In this document: in pieces, positions 23,254 to 36,500 of the stretch
How the letters are laid out: each line of letters opens with the position of its first letter
Position numbering within the stretch: position 1 is the first letter of the stretch
Assembly: GCA_947172415.1 (NCBI GenBank)
Contig: OX359199.1
Span: 7,083,884-7,147,883 of the forward strand
Reading direction: 5' to 3'
Length of the DNA: 64,000 bases
Source: Chondrosia reniformis
Taxonomy: Eukaryota; Porifera; Demospongiae; Chondrillida; Chondrillidae
Made by a program: the position numbers and the translations under genes
Notes under the pieces: generated by a model
The model's input: only the letters and a program-made list of their open reading frames with translations
Told to the model about the DNA's origin: nothing
Databases searched by the model: none

Positions 23254-25169
23254 ATTCAACAGTTGCGCTCCGGAAAGTCTCACTTAAAGTCCTATTGTGC
23301 GAATATTGCGAACGACTGGCTATACGTATTTATATACTAAAGTACCACACAAATATTTCAGGAATTTTTAAATGTTTACAAACCATTGTAATGAATCTCA
23401 TTATTGAAATTTAATAATCAGTTCCTGTACTGTCGGAAGAGAATTCCCAAACTGGAGAGTAATTCTGAATACTTGTTCCTTTATTTGACAAGTTCCATCG
23501 TTGAGACAGTAGAATAGCCGAACTTCAAACTATTTACAAAATTAGCAAATATTTGATGGTAACTTCCATATGTAGCTATACTTGAATTACATTTCGCTTA
23601 CAAGAAAACTGGCTGATTTGATGTCTTCACTAAGATCTACAATCACTTCAAATGAAACAAGGGAGTCCAATGAATTAATTTTCCCAGAATAAAAGGAGCT
23701 TGATACAGCATCACTTTCTACAATCAGACAAAGGGTATTTAGCAAATACGTAAAAGGTAGCCAAATAAATTATGTAGCCTTGATAACCAAGTTGAACTTA
23801 GGGTACAAAGTTTTATGCAAGTCCATCTGAGGTAAACAGGAATAGTAGCTAGGAAATTGCATTTTCTCCACTCAAAATATGCATAAACAAACTTGACTTT
23901 CTTTGAAGTTAACCATTTTGAATTCAGCTAGGATTAAGTAATAGTGATAATGATATTCATAGCTATAAAATGGTTGTGTACATAACCCCTTCTATGTAGA
24001 CCTGTTGTCTAACATTGAACAACATGTCACTGGTTGAATGTGTAAAATATTTATACACTCTGTTGCTGGGGCAACCAATGTAAATTATATTCAACCATTA
24101 TATAACTATAATAAGAGGCACTTTGGCCTCTTATTATAGTTATACAATGCGATATCCCACTGATAACTCAGTAAACGCCTAAAAGCTTGCGTTATCCCGC
24201 AAAATGCCTAGGGGTGGAGTGTATAACTATTACATACACCAATTACTAGGCAAATATATTGAAATAACAAGCATATAAAATCAATTTACACATTTCTACA
24301 CAACATTGAAGGTGACCACATTGGGAGGTATATGTATTTAACAGCATATGAAAATGAGGACTACATGAACGAGGTGATGATTGTTTGTTTGGACAAGCTA
24401 ATAGTTTAAATCACCCAATCACTTGGCACCAAATGCATGAGTACAAAGTTCAAATGAAGACCTACTGCTGGGACTCAGAGGAACTCCTAGTAAATGGACA
24501 TTCAATTCAAAATGCACTAAAGAATTGTTTATACATATGAAAGAGTACAGTAGTACTCTCTAAGTAGGGATGGCTGAAAAACATGCCATTCTATTCATGT
24601 ATTATTGGATGACACTGGTTGCCACTTTTAACTTTGGTCCAGCAAGATAAGACCTTGGCTGGTATATTGCAGTGATTATCCTGATTATATACATCATGCA
24701 GAGATATTGTGCAATTAGCTCCCATATCACCTATATGAGTTATTAATCAAATTCACCTGAAGCCTTAACTGAACGGTTGCCAAAGCAACCAAGATTCCAT
24801 GTTAAGTAATTATGTCAGGCTAATTACACAATACAACCACAAATGTCTGATGAATGACTTGATTATTCAACTAGAGAGTCAACCAGATGTCTGAACAAAT
24901 TACATTGCATTCCCAACCGCTTTATGTCACAGCCTTGGAGCTCCACCCTAAAGCATACAACATTGTCCATGCTCATGATTGGTTAGCCATGACAATGACT
25001 AATGTAACCTCATCTGAGACTCCGGAGGATGTAATAGTAATAACACAAAGCTAACTACATTTTACTTTCAGATTTGATAACCCATCTGAAGTGCTTTGAG
25101 AGACGTATGTACGACATCCCTCCATCTGGCACACTGTGTAAGAGATAATGATCTCTCACAACTACCTAC
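23254..25169. other. Intergenic region with a MITE; NHLRC2 3' end unresolved
   Basis: AT-rich DNA with no clear exon up to about 25.0 kb. It holds a MITE-like element at 24052-24225. The last NHLRC2 coding exon or exons on the minus strand should lie near the right end (about 24.9-25.15 kb), but I could not assign them. A candidate acceptor on the minus strand lies near 25140 (cttacacag|tgtgccag). Confidence 0.5.
24052..24225. mobile_element. MITE-like element, copy 1
   Basis: A 174-bp element ending in inverted tatacactc / gagtgtata. The middle holds a near-perfect palindrome, ctataataagaggcac...gcctcttattatag. A second copy at 52072-52225 shares the ends, the gttgctggggcaa block, the palindrome and gcgatatccca. 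Short terminal inverted repeats, small size, no ORF and dispersed copies fit a non-autonomous DNA transposon. The superfamily and target-site duplication are not clear. Confidence 0.75.
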
Positions 25170-28100
25170 CTGGTAGGATTTGCCACAAGCTGGTAGCCCC
25201 TTCTGTCAAGGAACAAGATGGCGGCAAGCAGAGCTCCAATGTGCCCTTAATGGACCCTCTTCCTTTGCCGAGGTACAAAGATGGACGCTCAACAACTGCT
25301 AGTCTCTGCTTAGTTAATCTGTTGGTAGGTCTCAGGGAATGATCCACTACTATTCCAGCCTTCTGCTTCCTGCCAGGTGCAAAGGTTAATTTGAACTATG
25401 AAATGGAAAAATTTCATATTTACAATACTTTAGGGTACATGTATGTGAAACTATCCATAGTTTTAAGTGCTACATGACACTACTGCAATATTCAGGCTTG
25501 GGAGGATAAACTTTGAGCAGCTAATACAATACATACCAATAAACAAGGCAATATGTATTCGGGTAAGACCCTGTTGATTAAGAGCACACTTAGGGCTACA
25601 TATACATCCTGTGCAGACATATAATGTTTACAATGAAAGAAATATTGTGACAATGTATTCAAAGGGTTTAAATTAGGAAAATAACAATTTACCAGTAATA
25701 AGCTTTGTGTCGCCAGATTCAGGATTTTGATGCAATGATTGTTTGTGTCTGTTATGTAAATGCTGTTGGATGGCGGGTGCACTGCGAGACCATTAGGTTC
25801 TGATAGCTGCGCCTCCTTAAGAGAACCAGTTGTGTTGCCTGCCTCTCCAGTTCCAGCCACCGTTACACACTGCTTCTCCTTTACATTCACAGATTTAATC
25901 TGTGATACAAAACAACAAACTAACTTGTAGAGTATTTACAAATAGATAAATAATCTTGCATTCAGATTGGTGATTTTACAGTACCTAGATATTATCAAAC
26001 CACAAGCGTTTAATTCTGAGGGTCTCCCTTTACAGTGTACCTGCAGCTGGTGTGTGTAACTTTCCCAACACAACACCAGTTGCTCATCGCATGCCAGAGT
26101 GGAACAGAAGCCCTCAAATGGCCACATACTGGACATTCTAATCAGCAGTATCAATAGATAATAGGAATCATCTTCCTTTAAATGCCCTCGTACTGTTTAC
26201 CGTCTGCCTACACCAAACAGCATTCAGCTATCAGTAGGGAGTGTGACCATCAGATGCAGAAACCATGGAAACTAGTAGTGTATTGGAGGAATGGTATGCC
26301 ACGCCCCCTACATTTGGGACTGAATAAGGAAAGTGATACTTTCCTAGAATTTGGCAAATCACAATTCACAAGATCTATGTATTTAACACTTTCTTTTGAA
26401 ACTCTTTCCTCAATTTCTGATGAAATGATTCAATCATTTTCCTTAAATGAGCCAAGCCAACTTCCTGCATCCTGTTCAGAGATACTTGAAAGGGTTCAAA
26501 TTAAGGGTGATGTCAGTTGTATAGTTCCAACCACAAATACATTAGCATGTTTATACATACACAAAGCAGGGATATGGAAACTCGTTAGTAGGAATGGAAA
26601 AGCCACTATCATATTATTATTAAATCTCTTGCATCACACAGGGTCCCAATTAGTACGATAAAATTAGGTGCAACTGTATACAGCTTGTGAATGCAGAAAA
26701 ACAATGGACTCAGCAGCTGTCATGGACAAATAACTGACCAGACATGCATGGTTGCCTACCACAAGAGAGGACTCAGTAGGCCCTATTCAAAAGTCAAGTA
26801 CAAATGCTATCATGTTTAAATTACTTCACATCCAAATACATCATATAATTTACATAATAACATAGTTTAAAATTTCTTAAAAGATATCAATTACTGTATG
26901 TCCTAAAAGTCCATTTCATTCATCTAAGGTATTCCTGAAAGACTTCAAAAACAACTGAAAGCACCCATCTAACTACAGTTCCATTCAAATTCCAGGTCAA
27001 TAATCACACTTGATAAACCCATAGACCACTCATAGTAAAAGAGATGTTACTATTCCTGGATCTGTGGATAAACACTTCTGTGTCTTCCACTCACCACTTC
27101 GTGGTATACACATTCGAAATAACATTATTCAAATAATTCACAGGATAACTGAAAGCAATCAGAAATATGAAACTTTAGAAGGTATGACAGCTCTCCACAT
27201 ATTCTGATATTTCCTTCCACTGTAATCCATTCTCTGGGAATTTTTAAAATTGATAAGCATGTAATATTACTATTAAACAGCAATACATTCCGAACAGCTG
27301 TTAATATACCTATATGTACGTATGTTTGTATATCAATATAGTGAATTCCACAGCAAATATAAACTAATCTAATTGTACCTTTTCTAATGTGCTAGGCTAC
27401 ATGGAACCAGCTATAAATCAACTACATTTCTGGGTTACAACTCATGTGACACTCATATGATGGTCATGTGATGGTCATGTGATGGTCATGTGATTGTTGC
27501 ATACTTTGTGATTGTATGAGTCAGCCACATAAAGCACTTGATCCATTTGATCCCAGATCACACCCAGAGGGTGTTGCAGGCGGACATCTCGACCTCTACC
27601 ATCACCATCACCATAGGCAAACAAATCCTATACGTAGATACACAATACAGTGCTAACCATAGAGATAGCATTAATACAGACATTTTTAATGAAACTTTTA
27701 ACTATGTATACAGTGCAAGTATATATATGTACGTTGACAGTTGTGAAGGTATCTACAACAAAGGTACTAAATAGCTCATACTGAAAATATAACAGTTCAC
27801 TAATTTTCAGTGTTGATGTTTCAAAATGGCTGCTCACTCACTGTTGGGTCTATAGCTCCTCCTACACAAGCTAGAACTGCTCCGGTGTTCATCTTCACAG
27901 CTCTAATTGTACTGCTCTCGCTATCAGCCACATAGAGGCAGCCATTGTCTGCCACAGCCAGACCAGAGGGCTGGGCAAAGCCAGCTTTGTGTGGGTAGAC
28001 ATTGTTTCTGTTCAATTCTTCTCCAGAACCACAGAACCTTGCAATACTACCTGCCAGCTGCTCCCTGCAGAAGGAACACAATAGATCAGGGTAGATGAAC

Positions 28101-31100
28101 CTTGACCTCTGTTGCTAGAAACACCTTGCCCACCTAAGTACATTCTAATTAACCACAGTATTTCCTATTTTACTGCTGTGACCTTTCCATTCGGATCATT
28201 AGGAGTAGGTAGTTCTGGTGGGAGTGAGAGGTTCTCAGACTTATTTACAAGAGGCACACAAACAACAGTCATGAATATCATTAAATCAAAAAAATGAATA
28301 TCCTATATAAGACTATGAGGGCATGCATATCTAGATGTAAGCAAGGAAGCAGACAATTGGCTGGGCAGGCAGGAATTAGAAAACAGAAATGGAGGACCAG
28401 ATAACCACTCAGTAGTCTTACGTAGTTGTGTCAGTGGGCAATAATAAGAATACCAAATATTGAATACATAATTACCACATGGAAACATATCCAACTATAC
28501 AGCTCCATATTATCTGTAGGGACCATAGTCAATCTATCCAACCATATAGGTGATCACTATGTATATTCCTATAAGGACAGATATGGCTGTGTAGAGTATG
28601 TAGAAGTGGACAGTATTCCACTAGACTACCTTCACTGTTCACAACTATATGCGCTGTTAAAATATAGTTTGATGACAAGTGGATATTAAAGCTTACACTC
28701 CCTTTAGCCACTTCGTGTCCTCTAGGAAATATGCCCATATTTGGTGAGTTCCTGCCATGGCAACAAACAAGACGTTGGAGTGGTCGGATTCTAAGGAAAG
28801 ATATTCAAAATCACAAACAAGTGATCCAATGGGTGACACCGGACGGAGCCTCACCAGCTGACTGCCCCACAGCAAGGTCCCAGGGAGAGCTGATGGGTTG
28901 GAGCTTCCCCTCCCTCCCCCCCTCAGTATCTTTGCCCTGCACTCCTGTACCAGCTATGGTATCAGTGGAATAACTGTCCAAATTAACCTATACATCATAA
29001 CTACACATATTATATTACTCACATTAATATGTATACCTACACATTAATATTACATATTTCATTACATTACATATATATATATATATATATTTATTTATTT
29101 ATTTATTTATTTATTATTTATTAAAGTGACACATGCCCATAAAAAAGAGCACAAGGCCAAGCAGGGGCCCATGAGTCACTATATATGTCTATTAAATATT
29201 ACAGATGTAAGTTTATAATCTGGCTTGATCAGGAACATATTGCACGTATACATGTAGACATTGGAATTCTTCATCTTCTAAATCAGTGAAGTTTCTTTTC
29301 GAGTCATGTGATCCTCATCATACTGTATCTTCTCCCTGTACAAACAATCCATGCATGGCATCCCTATCTATCTTTTTGCTTAGGAATATTGCTTCATTAA
29401 TAATATAGTACTATTTAACTATATTCATCTAGAGACAGGGCGGGATCTAGCAAGGATACAGGCATGTCCAAAAAGGAAAAAAGAGAAAAAAAAGCGAAGA
29501 TGATCATTACTAGACTATCGATATTAATTTAATAAAAGATTACACATACTGCATGCGCAGTGGTGGACTTATGCAAAAACGGAGAATCATTTTATATAAT
29601 TTAGTAGCTTGCAGACCCGCATGCAGAATGGCAACAGTCAGACATCTCCCACTCCCATTATATACAGTACAAGTTACAATATACTAAGGTAATCTAATAT
29701 AATATAATATAATATAATTAATTCATATGGCTCCAAGAAAGGACTTAGAAACAAAATGGGCATATCATCATAAAGTTTAGGGTATAAAACTCATTTTAAA
29801 TATATATATATATATACACAAAAGAACAGCCCTCATCCTTAAAAGGAAAAAATAAGAGCCCCTTAGATACTTTGGGAAGGTACTGAGATTTTAAACATCC
29901 CTTTCTTCTGACCTGCAACTTGTTTATTATTTTCATCAGGCAGGGCTATACTAAGAGAAGGAATTTGGGGTACAAGGAAGACCCTTTTGTGTTCATGCAA
30001 GAAGAAGATGAAGTATTGAAGATGATCAAGTAATTGGTCCATTTTCTGCCAAATCAATTTGAGAAAGCACATTTCAATCATAACGCTCACATTTTAAGCT
30101 TTTTCAATAACAAATATCATTTAGGAGTTCCTATGGGTTTTCTGATGACTTTCCCAACCAGCAGTTACTGACAAGAACTTTGACTGGAAAGAAGAGAAAT
30201 GTATACTTTGTATCAAATTTAATCCATAGTTTGACTGTACAGAATGAAAAGGCTGTCAAGGTATTTTATGACTGTATGCAATGAGAGGCGACTAAATGAG
30301 TTGTTTTCCTGTGTTTAAGATTATTAATATAGGCACAAAATCATTTGCAAGATGTACTTGTCGAAAAGCTAGCTGCGATTTCCGCTTGGCACAGGAAGTA
30401 AGTAACCTTATCGGCGCTAAACCACAAGTGTTTTCATTACGTAATCAACTATAGCTGACCTGTTGGACGATTTAGGCTAAGACTGTACTCACCAGGATCA
30501 TTTCTATAGTACATGTCAAACCTTCGATTCCAACCGAAGGCAACCCTTTAAACCACGATGACGATCAGAAGCATCCCTTCCTGAGCGTGAAGGAGAGGAG
30601 AAGCTCGACCTTCTCGGTTGATGATCGTTCTTCCCTCACTTCGGTGTAGGAGGATGGAAGGGATGCATTCAGAGTGGTTTTTTAAAAAAAGAAGAAATTT
30701 TTATTCCATATTGTGAATTATAAGATACAATAGCCATAGAAAAGCTTAATTCCTACAAAGCTGGAAGCATATTGCATAGAAATATGTTATTATATGATAT
30801 ATATATATATAACGAATTTCTTTTGCATCAGTATAGGGACAATTCTGCCTCAAAATTAACGGGAACGTATACAAATACGCTTTATCTAACCTTCGCTACA
30901 ACTCGCTTATTCGGTAGCTCCTTCTCGTAGGAGAGCGTCGACTAAGACAGAGCTTAAATTACCAAAGTACGAATTTCTTTTACATCAATATATAGCAACA
31001 ATTCTGGCTTAAACTTAACATGAACGTATACAAATACGCTTTATCTAACCTTCGCTACAACTCGCTTATTCGGTAGCTCCTTCTCGTAGGAGAGCGTCGA

Positions 31101-33199
31101 CTTGTCATAGCCGTTCTCGAAAGGATGATCTTCTATAGCAACGTGAATTTGTGAATCTTGTGACGTTTTCGCAACGTCACAAGATTCACAAAATGTGTGT
31201 ACGGAGCGACATACGAAGGTGTTGGTGACGCATTCGAAGAACATCACAATACATCACCAGCTTGCGCAATCGTAACTTTGAATTCTTCATTATATCTTGA
31301 TTATTTTGCTCATTTAATTAAGCAAAACTTCGCCAGACGTTTCTTATACACATGTACCATGATATATGTTGATTTCACAGTTATCGGACAAACTGAAAAT
31401 TTTTATCAATATAACACATGGTTTGCATATAAATTTCCCATAGGTTTTCTATAGTCCTATGGCCTTTTATATGCAAACTTTGTCCTCCGTTTTCTAAGAA
31501 ACGGAGGCCTAAATCAAAAATCCCTTAATTTAAAATGAGTTTTATACCCTAAACTTTATAATGATATGCCCATTTTGTTTCTAGGTCCTTTCTTGGAGCC
31601 ATATGAATTATTTAATTATTTATATTATATTATATTAGATTACCTTTGTATATTGTAACTTGCACTGTATATATATATGCGTGGAGAAAAACGGAAAGAG
31701 AAAAAAAACGCTATCGAGCAACACAAAATTCTTATAAACTAAATTCTTTGAATCATAAGAGGTGAGAGGTTGCTCCATCTCCAACAATAATAAGAGGAAC
31801 ACCTTTCTTGAGGGGCAAACCAAGTGCAGAAATATCCTAGCTGACTAAAGCAGAGGTAAACTGCAAACCAAGAGAGTTACAATCACTAAAGAGAAAATAT
31901 CCACACCAAGTGAGCAACCCCTCCAAAAGAGATCACTGTAAATATCAAACGTTATAATCTTGAATTCCGTGTTTTAAAAAGATGCATGAGCTTTCTAACC
32001 AGGGAGTAATCAACCATACAGAGGGAAACCATATTAACAGCAAGAGATTGGGGCTGATATATATATATTACATATTACATATAAATGTTATTATATTACT
32101 CACATTAATATGTATACCTACACATTATTCACATTAATATGTATACCTACACATTATTCACATTAATATGTATACCTACACATTACTCACATTAATATGT
32201 ATACCTACACATGTCACATGTAATTACACATTACTAACATCTTTCAACTATTATACTGTCTAAATGTGACAAACAATTCATCTGATACTTGTGAGAATAA
32301 CTAACTCTTCTAATGGCATGATTCTCTGTGTCTGCTACATAGAGGCAAGTCTTGTACATGGCAAGACCTTGAGGAGAGTTGAAACAAGCTTCCATTGGAG
32401 GGCCATCTTTGAGTCCTGCTCGACCACTCCCAATCACCTTGGTAACCAACCCACCACGTAGCTCCACCTCTAGAATACGATGGTGGCCGGTATCTGATAT
32501 GAACATTCTCTCTCCGAGAGTGTCCACTAGTACCTTCCCGGGGTACAGGAGTGTGTCTGGTGCTGCAGTAGAGGTCAGAGGCCGCACGGGCAATGGTTTT
32601 GCATCAAGTAGCCCCGCCTCTCCATACACCTTGAGGGCATGCTCAACTACAAAGAAGAGCTCATCTCTGTGACCCTCTCCAATGATGTAATACAGCAGCT
32701 GCCCTGCAGGACCAAATATTACCAGGGTGGGCCAGCAAGTGATTCCCAGGTGATCCCATAGTACAATGTCTGGGTCATTGACTACTGGATGTGAAATGTT
32801 ATATCTCAGGATGGCATCTTTGATGTGGTCTGTATCCTTTTCGTTATTAAATTTGGCCGAATGGACTCCAATGACTACCAGCCCGGACTGGATCGGATGC
32901 TGGACTACCAACTTAGCCAGGTCTGGTAGAATATGCATACAGTTGATGCAACAATACGTAAAGAAGTCCAACACGACAATCTTCCCACGCAGATCCTTAG
33001 AGAAGCTAAGAGGTTCCGAATTCATCCAGTCTGATTGCTTCTGCGATGGAAATTCGAAAGCTACCTTTGAAACATAGTCGGGATTTTCATTGGCTTCCTT
33101 AAATTGTCTTAAAAGAGTTGCCTTCTTTTCAGAGCCAAACCGAAGAACGTTAGTCAATGCTGGTATGCTCTTCTTAAAGGTAGGAAATTCAAACGCCAT
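25170..33199 (-). CDS. NHLRC2: NHL repeat-containing protein 2
   Basis: NHLRC2 has an N-terminal thioredoxin-like domain and a six-bladed NHL propeller. The start at 33199 (ATGGCGTTTG) is used; the upstream in-frame codon is GTG, not ATG. The first large exon (33199 to about 32305) encodes the thioredoxin-like fold with [15 protein letters not shown] (CxxC-type site CINC), [11 protein letters not shown] and the first NHL blades ([34 protein letters not shown]). Later exons: about 28875-28695 ([14 protein letters not shown]), 28075-27840 ([20 protein letters not shown]), about 27620-27509 ([20 protein letters not shown]), 25898-25693 ([20 protein letters not shown]) and about 25360-25185 ([20 protein letters not shown]), the C-terminal beta domain. 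The final exon was not resolved, so the low coordinate is provisional. The 3.5-kb intron at 28.9-32.3 kb contains a large insertion. Confidence 0.9.
27433..27495. repeat. Short catgtgatggt tandem repeat beside an NHLRC2 donor
   Basis: Three to four copies of gatggtcatgt. On the minus strand it begins about 10 bases after the donor AAA|gtatgcaaca near 27508. Confidence 0.75.
29009..29060. repeat. Left part of a split cacattaatatgtatacc array
   Basis: The phrase ttatattactcacattaata, followed by tgtatacctacacatta, occurs here and again at 32091-32214, where it is repeated four times. The two blocks flank about 3 kb of repeat-rich DNA in the same NHLRC2 intron, as if an insertion had split one array. 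Confidence 0.7.
29660..31676. mobile_element. About 2-kb element with ~140-bp terminal inverted repeats
   Basis: The left end (29660-29800) and the reverse complement of the right end (31532-31676) share over 130 bp with few differences, including gcttgt-free blocks such as ccaagaaaggac, aacaaaatgggcatatcat and aagtttagggtataaaactc. This looks like a DNA transposon or long-TIR non-autonomous element inside an NHLRC2 intron. No transposase-like ORF was seen. Inside are a 130-bp direct duplication (30814-31102), a palindrome at 31153-31189 and two adjacent hairpins at 31423-31509. Element ends are TA-rich, so the target-site duplication cannot be called. Confidence 0.75.
30814..31102. repeat. 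~130-bp direct duplication inside the TIR element
   Basis: Blocks at about 30814-30943 and 30971-31102 share gtatacaaatacgctttatc, taaccttcgctacaactcgc and agctccttctcgtaggagag in order, with most differences in the first third. On the minus strand both copies keep the same short open frame ([19 protein letters not shown], stop). Confidence 0.85.
32091..32214. repeat. Right part of the cacattaatatgtatacc array
   Basis: Four copies of attcacattaatatgtatac plus ctacacatt, about 29 bp each. Matches the single copy at 29019-29050. Confidence 0.85.
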
Positions 33200-33540
33200 A
33201 CTCACGGAGTGCTATGTCACCAAAAGCGATGATAAAAGTAATCTTTAATCAAGCTGGTAAGTCGGCCATTTTGACGGCCACAAACCGAAGTCCATAAACA
33301 ATTTGCATGTAACCACTCTTAATTTTAGGCACAACGTAAGTCTATGTAGTTACACTATTTTTACAATATACAACACTTTTTTGAATTATGACAAAACTGA
33401 TTAACAGCAAAGTAATATGATAATAATTAGCAGTAAGTCAGTATGTACGTATATGTATATATATATATATTAAACAATGTGTTGCAACTGCATTATAGCA
33501 TCAAGTAAGCGCTAAAAGAACAAATACAAAAGTGCTCTAT
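33200..33540. other. NHLRC2-prominin intergenic region
   Basis: It contains the NHLRC2 promoter and the prominin 3' UTR. Position 33251-33275 has ggccattttgacggcc, a YY1-like caaaatggcc on the minus strand upstream of NHLRC2. A short (at)n run lies near 33460. No gene was seen. Confidence 0.55.
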
Positions 33541-36500
33541 TTACAAGTCTATCGTGTTGTTGTTGTTAGCAACCCAGAGGTCATCACCTGTTCCATTCCG
33601 AGGATCAGCAAGTGCAGGGCTACAAAGAGTGGGAGGGAGAGAGACATGAGAGTGGGAGGGAGACATGAGAGTGGGAGGGAGGGAGGGAGACATGAGAGTG
33701 GGAGGGAGGGAGACATGAGAGTGGGAGGGAGGGAGACATGAGAGTGGGAGGGAGAGAGACATGAGAGTGGGAGGGAGGGAGACATGAGAGTGGGAGGGAG
33801 AGAGACATGAGAGTGGGAGGGAGAGAGACATGAGAGTGGGAGGGAGGGAGACATGAGAGTGGGAGGGAGGGAGACATGAGAGTGGGAGGGAGGGAGACAT
33901 GAGAGTGGGAGGGAGGGAGACATGAGAGTGGGAGGGAGGGAGACATGAGAGTGGGAGGGAGGGAGACATGAGAGTGGGAGGGAGAGAGACATGAGAGTGG
34001 GAGGGAGGGAGACATGAGAGTGGGAGGGAGGGAGACATGAGAGTGGGAGGGAGGGAGACATGAGAGTGGGAGGGAGGGAGACATGAGAGTGGGAGGGAGG
34101 GAGACATGAGAGTGGGAGGGAGGGAGACATGAGAGTGGGAGGGAGGGAGACATGAGAGTGGGAGGGAGAGAGACATGAGAGTGGGAGGGAGAGAGACATA
34201 GATATACGTATGTATGTGGGGTATATCAAGTGATAATGACATTGAGCTTAGGATCAGCTTCTGATCATAAAGTCCCCTATTTTTGTATCATTTCTAATAT
34301 ATAAGTATGTACGTACATATATAATATACGTAGTAATGCACTAGTGAGTTGTATAACAGTCAAAACATACTTATCTGTGTTAGGAAGAAAAAAAGAAAAA
34401 CTCACTATCCGGATTCCTTGGCTTTATTAAATTGACCTTCGAGTCCATTCTCGGTGCTTTCCTGCACACGATTTGCAGCAGATGGGTTGTAATAAGACTC
34501 CAGTCTGTTACAGAAGAAAGAGGAGAACTGGTACAAAGATGTACTTGTATTTCCTAACATGACACGTCTGATATCTGATATCTGATATCTGAATTTAAGA
34601 TGTCCATTCTACACAGGGAAAGGCATTGATGTGTGTGTGCATGTGTGCCAGGCAAGTTACAAGAATATTCTTGAGTGACACTTTTTAGTATACGTATGTA
34701 CGTATGAGCACATGTCAGCATGAGACTTGTGGAAATGACCAGTGATACAACTGTTTAGCGCATACAGCACAGCCATGCTCTATTGTGAACTTACTGATAC
34801 TCGGGGTAATCCTCATTTGGTCTTAAAATGGTGTCTGCATCTCTGTGCTTGCGGAACTGCTTAGAGAGAGGGATGGTCCATGCCAGAAGAGCTATGAAGA
34901 ATATGGCACACCACCCAATAGCAAACCAGAAACCATTCTAAACAAAACAGGAAAATTCACTCTATTACATAGAGGTAATACACAGTCTACTACATGACAC
35001 ACAATCACTCAAATACATAGAGGTAATACACAGTCTACTACTACATGATACACAATTTTAATGTCACTAGTACACTCCCGGGTCACTGATGAAGATACCT
35101 CAATGGAGGAAAGAAAACAATAGGTAAATAGTCATGCAAAGCTAAGGGTCGGCTCGTACGTCTACTCAAAGTCGCAGAACAGAAACATGTTGTTGTAGAG
35201 TTTGGCTTGTCCAGACACACGTACCAGCTGGTTAATGGTCTGTCTACATATCAGGTTCACAGCTCTGACATAAATATTGGAAATCTCTCCACACTGAAAG
35301 GCATCCTCACGAAGAGTCATTAGAAGAAATTCCTGAAATCCTCGGATATATTGTAAGAATTCATCAATGGCCATATTAGCTCCCTGGAGAGAAAGATAAG
35401 GGTTTTATAAGTTAAGTTCATATTTAAGAACAGACAGGTACGTGCCGACATACTGAGATAATGGAGACATACATACACATATATAGGCATCACTCACATT
35501 CTGAACAGAGGTTGTGGTAGTATTTATAAACGTTTCTGCATTTTGTAGCGTCTGGTTGAGTTGTTGGAGAGTTGTATTAATGGCACTCTGAGCCATATCT
35601 AGAGTGTTTTGCACTTGTTCACTGAGCTGATTCTATTGTGATAAGCAACAACCACAATGATTGAATTTATACCCATTGGTTTCATAAAAAATGAAAAAGA
35701 AATTTATGTCCTACAAATGATAATTATGTAACTCAAACTCACAATCTCAGTTTGTGCCTGCATCAACAGTGCTTCTGTAGTATTAATGTTAGCAAGTATG
35801 CTGTCTGCATCATTCTGTATACTTGTTTCATTAATGGCATTTGCTACACTAGAGATATTCATAAGAGTTGTCCGAATAGAAGTGAAATTAGCAGGCGCAC
35901 TATTTAATGTATCGTTAGCTGATTGAATGCTGATTGTAATTATATCCAAATCAGTCACGTTTGGGATGAGATTTCTAATGTCGTCAATTAAGGTATTTGG
36001 GATGAGATTTGAGAGATCAAAGCTGGACACTGTGTCCTTGATGGACATTCTGATTGCTGTTAAATTAACTCCATCAATACCACCATCTTCCAATACCTGC
36101 CGCAGAAGAGTAGAAGAATAATGTGTGTAGTGATATTATTGGCACAACAGTTAATAACTGTGTAGCTTCAGGAATAGATCTACTATATCCAAGTGTAGCA
36201 GTGTATGTATATACGTATTATGTAATTCTATAATGCAACATACGTACGTCGTAATTAGACATTTTCCTAATTATGTACATACGTACTGTACATACAACAT
36301 TACGTACATTAAATTTTACAATCCACTATATATACTGTTGTCTCTCAAGTGGGTGCATTAAGGTATGCTCTCAGAGACACTAGTGCTCCTGTCAGACTTG
36401 CATTAACATGTACTGGTTTACCTTGGCAATGTCCAGCAAGTCAATTGGTGGAACAGATATATTTGGAATGATATCGGCTGGTAGAGACCTCAAGATTGCT

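Noticed and set aside
23254..23283. Upstream start of the unknown protein or of NHLRC2 at non-ATG codons
   Set aside because: The codons at 23281-23283 and at 33203-33205 are GTG in a eukaryotic gene; the first ATGs (23253 and 33199) are preferred.
33541..34242. Three overlapping long Ser/Pro/His/Leu frames on the minus strand
   Set aside because: They come from the 23-bp minisatellite. Only the last 79 bases (33619-33541) are the real prominin exon.
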